From positions 1 through 64,000 of the forward strand of contig NZ_VOHA01000032.1 in NCBI RefSeq assembly GCF_007859315.1: a stretch of DNA of 64,000 nt. Direction: 5' to 3'. A program made the translations under genes and the position numbers. This DNA is from Reyranella sp. CPCC 100927 (GTDB lineage Bacteria > Pseudomonadota > Alphaproteobacteria > Reyranellales > Reyranellaceae). Below, piece after piece: positions 25,237 to 33,639 of this stretch (position 1 is the first letter of the stretch; every line of letters begins with the position of its first letter). The notes under the pieces are model-generated. The model worked only from the letters and a program-made list of their open reading frames with translations. It did not search any database and was not told the origin of the DNA.

Positions 25237-26481
25237 CTACTTGGCGCGGGCCTTCTTCTCGTCACCGAGCGCCGTCGGTACCGCGGCCGATGCCGCGGCA
25301 AAACGCGGTGCGGCGGTGACCTTGAGCGCTTCTGCGGCCGCCTTGTTCTCCATGATCTTGGCCATGATGGCCTGGCCCGCCCGGTCGAACACGGCGCGAT
25401 TGTCGATCAGGAATTTCTGCGACTCGCGCAGCTTCGTGACGTAGCCGTTGATCTGCGGAATGACGTAGCGCGCCACCAGATCCCAGCTGCGCATGGTGTT
25501 TTCCGGGTTCGCCCAGTCATGCACGAAGCCGATCACGCTGCCGAAACCACCGCTCTTTTCGTAAACCGACTTGATCATCGCCACGAGATCGTCGGGCGTG
25601 CCGATCACCGAGGCGGCGCCGTCGACGAACGCGGTCTTGTCAACACCGTCGTCGGGCGTGCTGAACGCTTCGGATCCGGGACGCTGCAGCGTTCCAACGA
25701 TGTATTCGTTGTGCCAGCGGAACAGGCCGTGCTTGGCCTCTTCGCGCGCCTTCTCGCGTGTTTCGGCGATATGCCAGCTGAGCAGCACGCGCCACTGCTT
25801 GCGGTTGACTGTGGTGCCATGCTTCTGGGCCGCAGCTTCGGCGAAACCCCACTGCGTGGGCAGCGACAGCAGTCCCTGCTCCGACATCGAGCCCAGCGAG
25901 ATGATTCCGATGCCGTACTTGCCGGCCAAGGTCATGCCCGAGGGGCTGATCTGCGAGGCGACGACGAACTCCATGTCCTCCTGCACCGGCAGCAGCTGAA
26001 GGGCGGCGTCCTGCAAGGTGTACCAGTCGGTCTTGTGCGTGACGCGCTCGCCCTTGAACAGGCGGCGAATGATGCCGATCGCCTCGTCCTGGCGGTCACG
26101 CTGGACCATGGGATCGATGCCCAGCGTATGCGCATCGGACGGCAGGGCACCCGGACCGGACCCGAAGATGGCACGGCCGCCGGTCATATGGTCGAGCTGC
26201 ACCATGCGCTGCGCGACATTGTACGGGTGGTGATAGGGCAGCGAGATGACGCCGGTGCCGAGCTTGATCCGCTTGGTGCGTTCGCCCGCCACCGCCAGGA
26301 ACATCTCGGGCGACGCGATCATCTCCCAGCCGGACGAGTGGTGTTCGCCGCACCAGAATTCGTCGAAGCCCAGTTCGTCGATGTGCTCGACGAACTTCAG
26401 GTCACGGCGGAACTGCAGGACGGGATTTTCCCCGATGGGATGATGGGGAGCGAGGAACGCACCAAAGCCGAGACGCGTCAT
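25237..26481 (-). CDS. LLM-class flavin-dependent oxidoreductase (luciferase-like monooxygenase)
   Basis: Bacterial-luciferase-like (TIM-barrel) monooxygenase using reduced flavin, 414 aa. Typical segments are EHIDELGFDEFWCGEHHSSGWE, ERTKRIKLGTGVISLPYHHPYNVAQRMVQLDHMTGGR and FGSGPGALPSDAHTLGID. The C-terminus ends in an alanine- and lysine-rich tail. ATG at 26481 has a perfect AGGAGG upstream. It follows an acyl-CoA dehydrogenase gene by 67 bp on the same strand. The substrate is unknown; members degrade aromatic, terpene or alkane compounds and chelators. It is similar in size to the LLM protein at 29787 but differs clearly in sequence. Confidence 0.9.
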   Translation of the reverse strand: MTRLGFGAFLAPHHPIGENPVLQFRRDLKFVEHIDELGFDEFWCGEHHSSGWEMIASPEMFLAVAGERTKRIKLGTGVISLPYHHPYNVAQRMVQLDHMTGGRAIFGSGPGALPSDAHTLGIDPMVQRDRQDEAIGIIRRLFKGERVTHKTDWYTLQDAALQLLPVQEDMEFVVASQISPSGMTLAGKYGIGIISLGSMSEQGLLSLPTQWGFAEAAAQKHGTTVNRKQWRVLLSWHIAETREKAREEAKHGLFRWHNEYIVGTLQRPGSEAFSTPDDGVDKTAFVDGAASVIGTPDDLVAMIKSVYEKSGGFGSVIGFVHDWANPENTMRSWDLVARYVIPQINGYVTKLRESQKFLIDNRAVFDRAGQAIMAKIMENKAAAEALKVTAAPRFAAASAAVPTALGDEKKARAK

Positions 26482-26548
26482 GACAACCTCCTGACCTGAT
26501 GGGAATGAGGCGGCCGCCATGGCTCGGCCGCACCTGTGCCCCATCTCT

Positions 26549-27838
26549 CTACGCTGCCGCGACCTCGCTCTCAATCAGATCGCCCAATTTCGCGATCGCC
26601 GCTTCGCGCAGATGAGGGCCGTACTGGGTCGGGAACAGCTGGTTGGTCCCGTGATAGTCGCGCAGTACCTGCCGCGCCACGGTGATCTTGTGCACTTCCG
26701 TCGGTCCGTCGGCGAGGCCCATGTGGAAGCTTTCGATCACCTGTTCGGCGAACGGCATGTCCGGCGTCACGCCCAGCGAGCCATGCAGATGCAGCGCCCG
26801 GGCTGCAACATCGTGAAAGACCTTCGGCATCAGTGCCTTCACCGCCGAGATGTCTTTGCGAACCTGGCGATAGTCCTTGTACTTGTCGATCTTCCATGCG
26901 GTCTGCAGTACCAGCAGGCGAAACTGCTCGATCTCCATCCAACTGTCGGCGATCTTTTCCTGGACCATCTGCTTGTCAGCCAGCAGAGAGCCCTGGGTTT
27001 CGCGTGACAACACCCGTTCGCACATCATGTCGAACGACTTCTTCACCTGGCCGATGGTGCGCATCGCGTGGTGGATGCGGCCGCCGCCGAGGCGGGTCTG
27101 GGCCACGACGAAACCGTCACCGCGCTCGCCCAGCATGTGGTCGCGGGGAATCCGCACGTTGTTGTAGCGCAGATAGGCGTGGCCGGGTTGTGCGTGATGG
27201 CCGACAGGCATGTTGCGGATCATCTCGATGCCGGGCGTCTCGGCCGGCACGATGAACTGCGACAGGCGGCGATAGGGTGGCGCCTGAGGATCAGTCACCG
27301 CCATGACGATCAGGAAGCTCGCGAGATGGGCATGGGACGAGAACCACTTCTCGCCGTTGATCACCCATTGATCGCCGTCCAGCTCCGCGCGGCAGGTGAA
27401 GACCTTGGGATCGGCGCCGCCCTGCGGCTCGGTCATCGAGAAGCACGAGACGATCTCGTTATCCAGCAGGGGCTTGAGGTACTTCCGCTTCTGCTCGGCC
27501 GTGCCGTAGTGGGCCAGGATCTCGGCATTGCCGCTGTCCGGCGCCTGGCAGCCGAAGACGATCGGCCCGAAGCGCGAGCGTCCGAGGATTTCATTGAGCA
27601 GACCAAGCTTCACCTGGCCGTAGCCCTGGCCGCCCAGCTCCGAGCCGAGATGGCAGGCCCACAGTCCCTGGCGCCGCACCTCGGCCTGCAACGGCTTGAC
27701 CGCCTTGTTCCGCTTCTCGTTCCTGACGTCATAGGTCTGGACACCGAGATGATCGAGCGGCTCGACCTCCTCTTTCACAAAACGCGTCACCCAATCCAGC
27801 TTCTCCTGGTAGTCGGGATCGGTTTCGAAACTCCACAT
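26549..27838 (-). CDS. Acyl-CoA dehydrogenase family protein
   Basis: FAD-dependent acyl-CoA dehydrogenase, 429 aa. Family signatures are FSMTEPQGGADP (flavin/substrate loop), DQWVINGEKWFSSHA, and the C-terminal block ARALHLHGSLGVTPDMPF...GLADGPTEVHKITVARQVLRDY. The last block, with its G-x-T/D-x-V-H pattern, places it in the ACAD10/11-like group often annotated for long or unusual acyl chains. The catalytic glutamate cannot be assigned safely by eye. The start ATG at 27838 follows a GAGAGAG stretch. It heads a minus-strand pair with the LLM monooxygenase and is divergent from a LysR regulator. Confidence 0.9.
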   Translation of the reverse strand: MWSFETDPDYQEKLDWVTRFVKEEVEPLDHLGVQTYDVRNEKRNKAVKPLQAEVRRQGLWACHLGSELGGQGYGQVKLGLLNEILGRSRFGPIVFGCQAPDSGNAEILAHYGTAEQKRKYLKPLLDNEIVSCFSMTEPQGGADPKVFTCRAELDGDQWVINGEKWFSSHAHLASFLIVMAVTDPQAPPYRRLSQFIVPAETPGIEMIRNMPVGHHAQPGHAYLRYNNVRIPRDHMLGERGDGFVVAQTRLGGGRIHHAMRTIGQVKKSFDMMCERVLSRETQGSLLADKQMVQEKIADSWMEIEQFRLLVLQTAWKIDKYKDYRQVRKDISAVKALMPKVFHDVAARALHLHGSLGVTPDMPFAEQVIESFHMGLADGPTEVHKITVARQVLRDYHGTNQLFPTQYGPHLREAAIAKLGDLIESEVAAA

Positions 27839-27926
27839 GGCGTCTCTCTCGCATGTCGTCCATCGCGGCGGCGGGCACATTGGCGCGCTTCATCGCAGCC
27901 GTTCCAATTGATTATTCTTTCGGGAT

Positions 27927-27949
27927 CGATCCAGAATCTTTATGGATCG
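27927..27949. promoter_or_regulatory. LysR-type operator between divergent genes
   Basis: CGATCCA and TGGATCG form a perfect 7-9-7 inverted repeat that also satisfies the T-N11-A rule of LysR boxes (T27930, A27942). It lies 17 bp before the LysR start in the 128-bp gap to the divergent acyl-CoA dehydrogenase gene, so autoregulation and control of that operon are likely. Confidence 0.65.
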
Positions 27950-27966
27950 TATAGGGACTGCCCGCC

Positions 27967-28899
27967 ATGGACCTCGACGCCAAGCCGTACCGTGCCTTCA
28001 TCACCATTGCCGAGGAACGCTCGTTCGGCCGGGCCGCCGCGCGGCTCAACATGTCGCAGCCGGCACTGTCGACGCAGATCCGGGAATTCGAGCGCCGTCT
28101 CGGCTTTCCGCTGTTCAAGCGCACCAGCCGCAGTGTCGAGCTGTCGGCGCAAGGCCGCCTTTTCCTCGGCAACGCACGGCGCATACTGGCCGAGACCGAT
28201 GCCGTGCGCACCGCCGCACGCGCCATCCAGACCAACGAACTGACCATCGGCGCCACCATCCAGACCGTGCTGGTTGCCGAACGGGTCGCACTGCTGGAAC
28301 GTTTTCTCCTGCAGCAGCCCGACATCCCGCTGCGCATCACCAACGATACGGATGTGCGACTCCTGGCCGCCGTGGCGCGGCGCGAAATCGATCTGGCGCT
28401 GCTGATCGAACCGATGCTGGGCGGCGTTCCGACCTATTCGCCACTCGACGCCGCCAACACGGCTGCGGCCGACCTCGACCGCCTGCTTCTGCGCCATCGC
28501 CGGATCGAAATCCTGCTACCGCGTGAACATCCAGCCAGCCGGCGGGCTTCCGTGCCACTGTCGGCCCTGAAGAATGTGCCGGTCGCAACGTTCGATCGCA
28601 CCCACGGCATTGCGCTGACCGACGCGATCGGGCGGCACCTGCGCGACGCCGGCGCCATCATCCTGCGGCCACCGGAACGCAATGCGCTGGCGGTCGAACG
28701 CTACGGCGCCGTCAAGCGCGTGCCGGCGATGAGCCTCGGGTGGTTTGGCCGGGCCCATCTCAAGGGCCTGGCCCCAATGGTCAGTCGTCCCCTCGAAGGC
28801 CTGGACGCCGCAAGCTGCCTGACGCTGCTGCGGGCAAAAGGCGACGAGCGCTCAGCCGCGACCGTCTTCTGGAAGATGGCCGCGGCGCGCGCCGCATGA
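27967..28899 (+). CDS. LysR-family transcriptional regulator
   Basis: 310-aa regulator with an N-terminal winged helix-turn-helix (FITIAEERSFGRAAARLNMSQPALSTQIREFERRLGFPLFKRTSRSVELSAQG, residues about 10-62) and a C-terminal effector-binding domain starting near residue 90 (ELTIGATIQTVLV). The effector cannot be predicted. It is divergent from the acyl-CoA dehydrogenase/LLM pair, the usual arrangement for a LysR activator of its neighbour, and a 23-bp inverted repeat lies just before its start. Its stop directly abuts the stop of the convergent FAH-family gene. Confidence 0.92.
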   Translation: MDLDAKPYRAFITIAEERSFGRAAARLNMSQPALSTQIREFERRLGFPLFKRTSRSVELSAQGRLFLGNARRILAETDAVRTAARAIQTNELTIGATIQTVLVAERVALLERFLLQQPDIPLRITNDTDVRLLAAVARREIDLALLIEPMLGGVPTYSPLDAANTAAADLDRLLLRHRRIEILLPREHPASRRASVPLSALKNVPVATFDRTHGIALTDAIGRHLRDAGAIILRPPERNALAVERYGAVKRVPAMSLGWFGRAHLKGLAPMVSRPLEGLDAASCLTLLRAKGDERSAATVFWKMAAARAA

Positions 28900-29601
28900 T
28901 CAGACGTAAGTGATCGCCACCGTGCCGCAGGTCTCGACGGTACCGATCAGCGTGTCGCCGGCCACGACCGGTCCGACCCCTTCAGGTGTGCCGGTGTAGA
29001 TCAGGTCACCGGGTCCCAGCGTGACCAAACCGGACAGGTAGGCGATCGTCTCCGGCACGTTCCAGATCAGCTCCTTCAGGTCGGCGTGCTGCTTGGTCTT
29101 GCCCGAGACGTCGAGCTTAATCTCGCCCGCCGCGGGATGACCGATCTGCGTGGCGCGATAGAGGTGACCGATCGGCGCCGATTGATCGAAGCCCTTGCCC
29201 ATGTCCCACGGCCGGCCCTTGTCGCGGGCGGCGTTCTGCAGGTCGCGGCGTGTCATGTCGAGCCCGGCGGCATAGCCATAGACATGGTCCAGCGCCTTCT
29301 CGACGCTGATATTGGCGCCACCCGTGCCGATCGCCACCACCAGCTCCATCTCGTGGTGCAGGTTCTTGGTCGCCGGCGGATAGGGGATGCGAACCGGGTT
29401 CTTGGGATCCGCGGCGACAACGACCGCATCGCTGGGCTTGGCGAAAAAGAACGGCGGCTCGCGGTCCGGATCGCCGCCCATCTCGCGGGCATGGGCCGCA
29501 TAGTTGCGGCCGACGCAGTAGATGCGCCGCACCGGAAACAAATCCGAGGTTCCGATGACCGGTATGCCGGGAATTGACGGCGGCGGAACGACATAGGCCA
29601 T
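28900..29601 (-). CDS. Fumarylacetoacetate hydrolase-family protein
   Basis: Metal-dependent C-C hydrolase or decarboxylase of the FAH superfamily, 233 aa. Active-site segments are CVGRNYAAHAREMG, NLHHEMELVVAIG (metal ligands E-x-E), YGYAAGLDMTRRDLQ and YTGTPEGVGPV. Length and motif order match fumarylpyruvate or maleylpyruvate hydrolase-type enzymes that finish gentisate- and related aromatic pathways, but FAHD1-type oxaloacetate decarboxylases look similar. CGGGAGAG lies upstream of the ATG at 29601. Divergent from the second LLM monooxygenase gene, suggesting a joint role in aromatic breakdown. Confidence 0.9.
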   Translation of the reverse strand: MAYVVPPPSIPGIPVIGTSDLFPVRRIYCVGRNYAAHAREMGGDPDREPPFFFAKPSDAVVVAADPKNPVRIPYPPATKNLHHEMELVVAIGTGGANISVEKALDHVYGYAAGLDMTRRDLQNAARDKGRPWDMGKGFDQSAPIGHLYRATQIGHPAAGEIKLDVSGKTKQHADLKELIWNVPETIAYLSGLVTLGPGDLIYTGTPEGVGPVVAGDTLIGTVETCGTVAITYV

Positions 29602-29786
29602 GGAAATCTCTCCCGAAGTGTTCGCCGCAGGCTTAGCGCAGGCCCAGGGTGGCGGGCAAGCGATTGAGGCAAAAGCCCTGTCGAACGTTAGGGTCTGCTT
29701 TCCGCGGCGGTGCGTTGACACGCTCTCGGGCCCCGGCGTCCAATTCCGACGATGACCTGGCCGCACCGCTGGAAGGACCCCGCTCG

Positions 29787-31031
29787 ATGAAGTTCGGCAT
29801 CTTCTATGAACACCAACTCCCCAGACCCTGGACCGAACGCGGTGAATACCAGTTGCTGCAGGATTCGCTGACCCAGATCGAGCTGGCCGACCGCTTGGGC
29901 TATGATTACGCCTGGGAGGTGGAGCATCACTTCCTCGAGGAATATTCGCACTCCTCGGCACCGGAAGTGTTCCTGGGCGCGGCCAGCCAGCGCACCAAAC
30001 GCATCCGGCTGGGACATGGTGTCGTGCAGCTCACCACCAACCAGCCCCACCGCGTCGCCGAGCGGGTGGCGACACTCGATCTGCTGTCCGACGGCCGGGT
30101 CGATCTCGGCATGGGCGAGGCGGCAGGTCCCGCGGAGTTGCATCCGTTCAACGTCCGGGTACGCGACAAGCGCGAGCGCTGGGAGGAAGCCGTCAAGGCT
30201 ATCGTCCCGATGTTCACCAAGGAGAGCTGGGAATTCCACGGCCAGTACCATGATTTCCCGGCCCGCAACGTCATTCCCAAGCCCTACCAGAAGCCGCATC
30301 CGCCGCTGTGGGTGGCCTGCTCCAACATCCAGACCATCGGCAAAGCCGGGGAATGGGGCATGGGTGCGCTGGGCTTTACCTTCGTGACGCCGGAGGCCGC
30401 CCGTGCCTGGGTGCACAAATACTACAACAACCTGCTGAACAACCCCGGCAAGCTGACCGACTACCCGGCCAATCCCAACATCGCCATGGTGGCAGGCTTC
30501 ATGTGCGCGCCGACCGACGAGGAAGCCCTCGCCAAGGCATCGGGCTGGACCTTTTTCATCTTCGCGCTCTCCTACTACGGCCGCAAAGGAGTCGATGCGC
30601 CCGGCACCAGCGACCTGTGGCGCGAATATCAGAGTTGGCGCGGCGGGCCGGAGGAGAAGAAGGCGCTGGACGCCGGCCTGATCGGCTCACCCGAGACCAT
30701 CCGCAAGAAGCTGCGCCTGTTCCAGCAAAGCCGGGTCGACCAGGTGATCCTGCTGAACCAGGCCGGCAAGACCAGCCACCAGGATATCTGCGATTCGCTG
30801 GAGCTGTTCGCGCGCGAGGTGATGCCCGAGTTCCACGCCGCCGAGGCCGAGCACCAGCAATGGAAGCAGAAAGTGCTGGCGCGCGAGATCGTGCTCGAGG
30901 AACTCGACACCCAGCGCTACGACATCTTCGCCCACCAGAACGAGCACATCGTGCGACTGACGCCCGAGCAGCTGAAAGCACGGATGGCGGAAAAGGAAGC
31001 CGCCGCAAAGAAGGCGGCTTCCGGCGACTAG
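29787..31031 (+). CDS. LLM-class flavin-dependent oxidoreductase (second)
   Basis: Luciferase-like monooxygenase, 414 aa. The N-terminus MKFGIFYEHQLPRPWTERGEYQLLQDSLTQIELADRLGYDYAWEVEHHFLEEYSHSSAPEVFL is characteristic of the LLM group whose members oxygenate hydrophobic substrates with FMNH2. An alanine- and lysine-rich tail ends the protein. The ATG at 29787 has GGAAGGA nine bases upstream; upstream in-frame starts lack such a site. It is divergent from the FAH-family hydrolase (186-bp gap) and ends against a complex palindromic repeat. Confidence 0.9.
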   Translation: MKFGIFYEHQLPRPWTERGEYQLLQDSLTQIELADRLGYDYAWEVEHHFLEEYSHSSAPEVFLGAASQRTKRIRLGHGVVQLTTNQPHRVAERVATLDLLSDGRVDLGMGEAAGPAELHPFNVRVRDKRERWEEAVKAIVPMFTKESWEFHGQYHDFPARNVIPKPYQKPHPPLWVACSNIQTIGKAGEWGMGALGFTFVTPEAARAWVHKYYNNLLNNPGKLTDYPANPNIAMVAGFMCAPTDEEALAKASGWTFFIFALSYYGRKGVDAPGTSDLWREYQSWRGGPEEKKALDAGLIGSPETIRKKLRLFQQSRVDQVILLNQAGKTSHQDICDSLELFAREVMPEFHAAEAEHQQWKQKVLAREIVLEELDTQRYDIFAHQNEHIVRLTPEQLKARMAEKEAAAKKAASGD

Positions 31032-31032
31032 G

Positions 31033-31224
31033 CAACCCTCTCCGCCCACGCAGTGGGGGGAGAGGGAGGGGCCCATCGCGTGAGCGATGGGAGGGTGAGG
31101 TAGGCGCCGAACAAGGACGTGATCTCGCGAGCGAAACCGCGTGGGTTCAGACCACCCACCTCACCCTCCCACGCTGCGCGTGGGCCCCTCCCTCTCCCCC
31201 CGCTGCGCGGGCGGAGAGGGTGCA
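31033..31224. repeat. Inverted pair of palindromic repeats, family C
   Basis: Two REP-like units of about 71 nt (31033-31103 and 31154-31224) face each other across a 50-nt centre. Each carries runs such as GGGGAGAGGGAGGGGCCCA and its own small hairpins (for example CCCAT-CGCGTGAGCG-ATGGG). Together they fill the space between two converging genes, like a REPIN-type pair. Confidence 0.8.
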
Positions 31225-31226
31225 AC

Positions 31227-33626
31227 CTACTCCCCGTACGGCACCCAGATGTTCTTGACCTGGGTGGCACGGCGCAGGAAGTCGCGACCCTGGGCCTGGA
31301 TGTCGTCCAGCCAGTCCCGGGCACGGCCATGATCGACCCATGTCGCCTTGAGATTGCCGGCGGCCGCCGCCTCGACAGCGGCGCTGCCGCTCTTGGAGCC
31401 GGCATACCAGAGCGCCGACACCTCGTCGTGCTCGGCCAGCACCTTGGCGAGTGCGTCGGGCTCACCGGTGATGATGTTCACGACGCCGGCCGGCACGTCG
31501 CTGGTGTCGAGGACCTGGTAGAGATCGGTCGCCGCCAACGGATGGCGCGCCGACGGCACGACGATGACGCGATTGCCCATGGCGATGGCCGGCATCACCA
31601 GCGACATCACGGCCAGCAACGGCGCCTCGTCCGGGCAGACGATGCCCATGACGCCCCACGGCTCGTTCATCGCCAGCGTGACGTGACGCGCGCGCGTTGC
31701 ATGCACGGCGCCGTCGAACTTGTCGGCCCACGCCGCATAGTGGAAGGTACGGCGAATCGCGGCCGCGACCTCCGCCGCAGCGGCTTTGGCGGTGATGCCC
31801 GTCATCGACATCAGCCGGGCTTCGAACTCGCCACCGCGCGCCGCGAGGTTCTCGGCGACGTAGTAAAGCACCTGGGCCCGGTTGTGGGCCGTCACGGTGC
31901 TCCAGCCGGTCGCCTTCGCCGCCGCCTCGACGGCATTGCGGATGTCCTTGCGATTGCCGAGCCCGGCCTGGCCCAAAGAGCGGCCAGCCCGATCGACCAC
32001 CGAATAGCTGTGGCCGCCATCCGGGCGCGCCTGCTGGCCGCCGACATAGAGCTTGGCCGTGCGATCGATCGACGGCAGGCCGGCGACCGTGCCGGCGGCA
32101 GGAAGCGGCGAGAGTGCCGGGCGCGCGGCGTCCTTGCGTGCCTTGCCTGGCTTCTTCTCCCACACCGGCACGAGATATTCGTAAAGCCCCTCGCGGCCAC
32201 CTTCGCGACCGAAACCCGACTCGCGGTAGCCGCCGAAACCCGACGCGGCATCAAACAGGTTCGTGGCGTTGATCCAGATGACACCGGCTTTCAGCCTGGC
32301 CGCGACGTCGAGGGCGCGGTCGATGTTCTCCGACCAGATCGAACCTGCAAGCCCGTAGCGCGTGTTGTTGGCCAGCGCCACCGCTTCGTCCGGCGTGCGG
32401 AAGGTCATGCCGGCGATCACGGGACCGAAGATCTCGACCTCGGCAATGGTCGATGCCGGCTCGACCCCGGTGAAGAGAGTCGGCGGATAGAAACAACCCC
32501 GGGCCGGCAGCGCGATGGATGGCTGAAAGAGCTGGGCGCCTTCCTGCGTGCCCTTGTCGACCAGCGCGCGGATGCGATCGAGCTGCACCGGTGCCACGAC
32601 AGCGCCGATATCGGTCGACTTGTCGAGCGGATCGCCGACCCGCAGGGTTTCCATGCGGGCGCGCAGCTTGCGATAGAGCCGATCGGCAATGCCCTCCTGC
32701 ACCAGCAACCGTGAGCCGGCACAGCAGACCTCGCCCTGGTTGAACCAGATCGCATCGACCACGCCTTCGACCGCGGCATCGAGATCGGCGTCTTCGAACA
32801 CGATGAAGGGCGACTTGCCGCCCAGCTCCAGCGACAGCTTCTTGCCGGTACCGGCGGTCACCCGGCGGATCAGGCGACCGATCTCGGTCGAACCGGTGAA
32901 GGCGATCTTGTCGACACCGGCATGATCCACCAGCGCAGCGCCGGTCGATCCGTCACCGGTCACGATATTGACGACGCCGCGCGGCAGGCCGACCTCAAGA
33001 CAGATCTCGGCAAAGGCCAGCGCCGTGAGCGGCGTGAACTCGGCCGGCTTCAGCACCACGGTATTGCCTGCCGCCAGCGCCGGCGCGATCTTCCACGCCA
33101 GCATCAGCAGCGGGAAGTTCCACGGGATGATCTGGCCGCAGACTCCCACCGGCACATGATCCGGGAACTCGCCGGCGCACAGCTCGGCCCAGCCGGCATG
33201 ATGATAGAAATGGCGTGCTGCCAGCGGCACGTCGATATCGCGCGTCTCGCGGATCGGCTTGCCGTTGTCCATGCTCTCCAGCACGGACAGAAAGCGCTCG
33301 CGCTTCTGGATATGGCGCGCCAGCGCATAGAGATGCCGTGCCCGGACATGGCCGGGCAGCGCGGACCACGGCTTGAATGCCCGGCGCGCCGCGACGACGG
33401 CGCGGTCGATGTCCGCGACAGAGCCCTGGGCCACCCGGGCGATCTGCGTCTCCCGCGCCGGGTCGAAGACGTCGATCATGGCGCCGTCGGCCGGCGCGAC
33501 GAAGGCGCCATCGATGAAATGCCCGAAGCCGCCGGCGTGCTGCTCCAGCCATGCCGACGCATGGTCATTCGCCTCCGGCGACGGGCCATAATCCATGCTG
33601 TCGAGGATGTCCTTCACGAGCACCAT
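31227..33626 (-). CDS. Tandem aldehyde dehydrogenase (ALDH16-like)
   Basis: NAD-dependent aldehyde dehydrogenase of 799 aa with two ALDH units. The first (residues about 30-505) is complete: IPWNF, NAD-site GSTEIG, the general base E267 in LELGGKSPFIVF and the nucleophile C301 in FNQGEVCCAGSR. The second (about 520-799) resembles an ALDH coenzyme domain (VVDRAGRSLGQAGLGNRKDI..., PWGVMGIVCPDE, GEPDALAKVL) but has no catalytic Cys or Glu region. This two-unit layout matches the ALDH16 family, where the second unit is non-catalytic. ATG at 33626 has GAGGAG upstream. It follows deoC by 13 bp, so it may oxidise the acetaldehyde that DeoC releases. Confidence 0.88.
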   Translation of the reverse strand: MVLVKDILDSMDYGPSPEANDHASAWLEQHAGGFGHFIDGAFVAPADGAMIDVFDPARETQIARVAQGSVADIDRAVVAARRAFKPWSALPGHVRARHLYALARHIQKRERFLSVLESMDNGKPIRETRDIDVPLAARHFYHHAGWAELCAGEFPDHVPVGVCGQIIPWNFPLLMLAWKIAPALAAGNTVVLKPAEFTPLTALAFAEICLEVGLPRGVVNIVTGDGSTGAALVDHAGVDKIAFTGSTEIGRLIRRVTAGTGKKLSLELGGKSPFIVFEDADLDAAVEGVVDAIWFNQGEVCCAGSRLLVQEGIADRLYRKLRARMETLRVGDPLDKSTDIGAVVAPVQLDRIRALVDKGTQEGAQLFQPSIALPARGCFYPPTLFTGVEPASTIAEVEIFGPVIAGMTFRTPDEAVALANNTRYGLAGSIWSENIDRALDVAARLKAGVIWINATNLFDAASGFGGYRESGFGREGGREGLYEYLVPVWEKKPGKARKDAARPALSPLPAAGTVAGLPSIDRTAKLYVGGQQARPDGGHSYSVVDRAGRSLGQAGLGNRKDIRNAVEAAAKATGWSTVTAHNRAQVLYYVAENLAARGGEFEARLMSMTGITAKAAAAEVAAAIRRTFHYAAWADKFDGAVHATRARHVTLAMNEPWGVMGIVCPDEAPLLAVMSLVMPAIAMGNRVIVVPSARHPLAATDLYQVLDTSDVPAGVVNIITGEPDALAKVLAEHDEVSALWYAGSKSGSAAVEAAAAGNLKATWVDHGRARDWLDDIQAQGRDFLRRATQVKNIWVPYGE

Positions 33627-33639
33627 CACCCGCTCCTCT

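Noticed and set aside
25237-31031. The two 414-aa LLM proteins as a recent gene duplication
   Set aside because: They have the same length, but their N-terminal motifs and most of the sequence differ; they belong to different LLM subgroups.
31119-32714. 531-codon open frame opposite the tandem aldehyde dehydrogenase, and 34903-36711 opposite the ThDP enzyme
   Set aside because: Both are shadows of clear enzyme genes and show no family motif.
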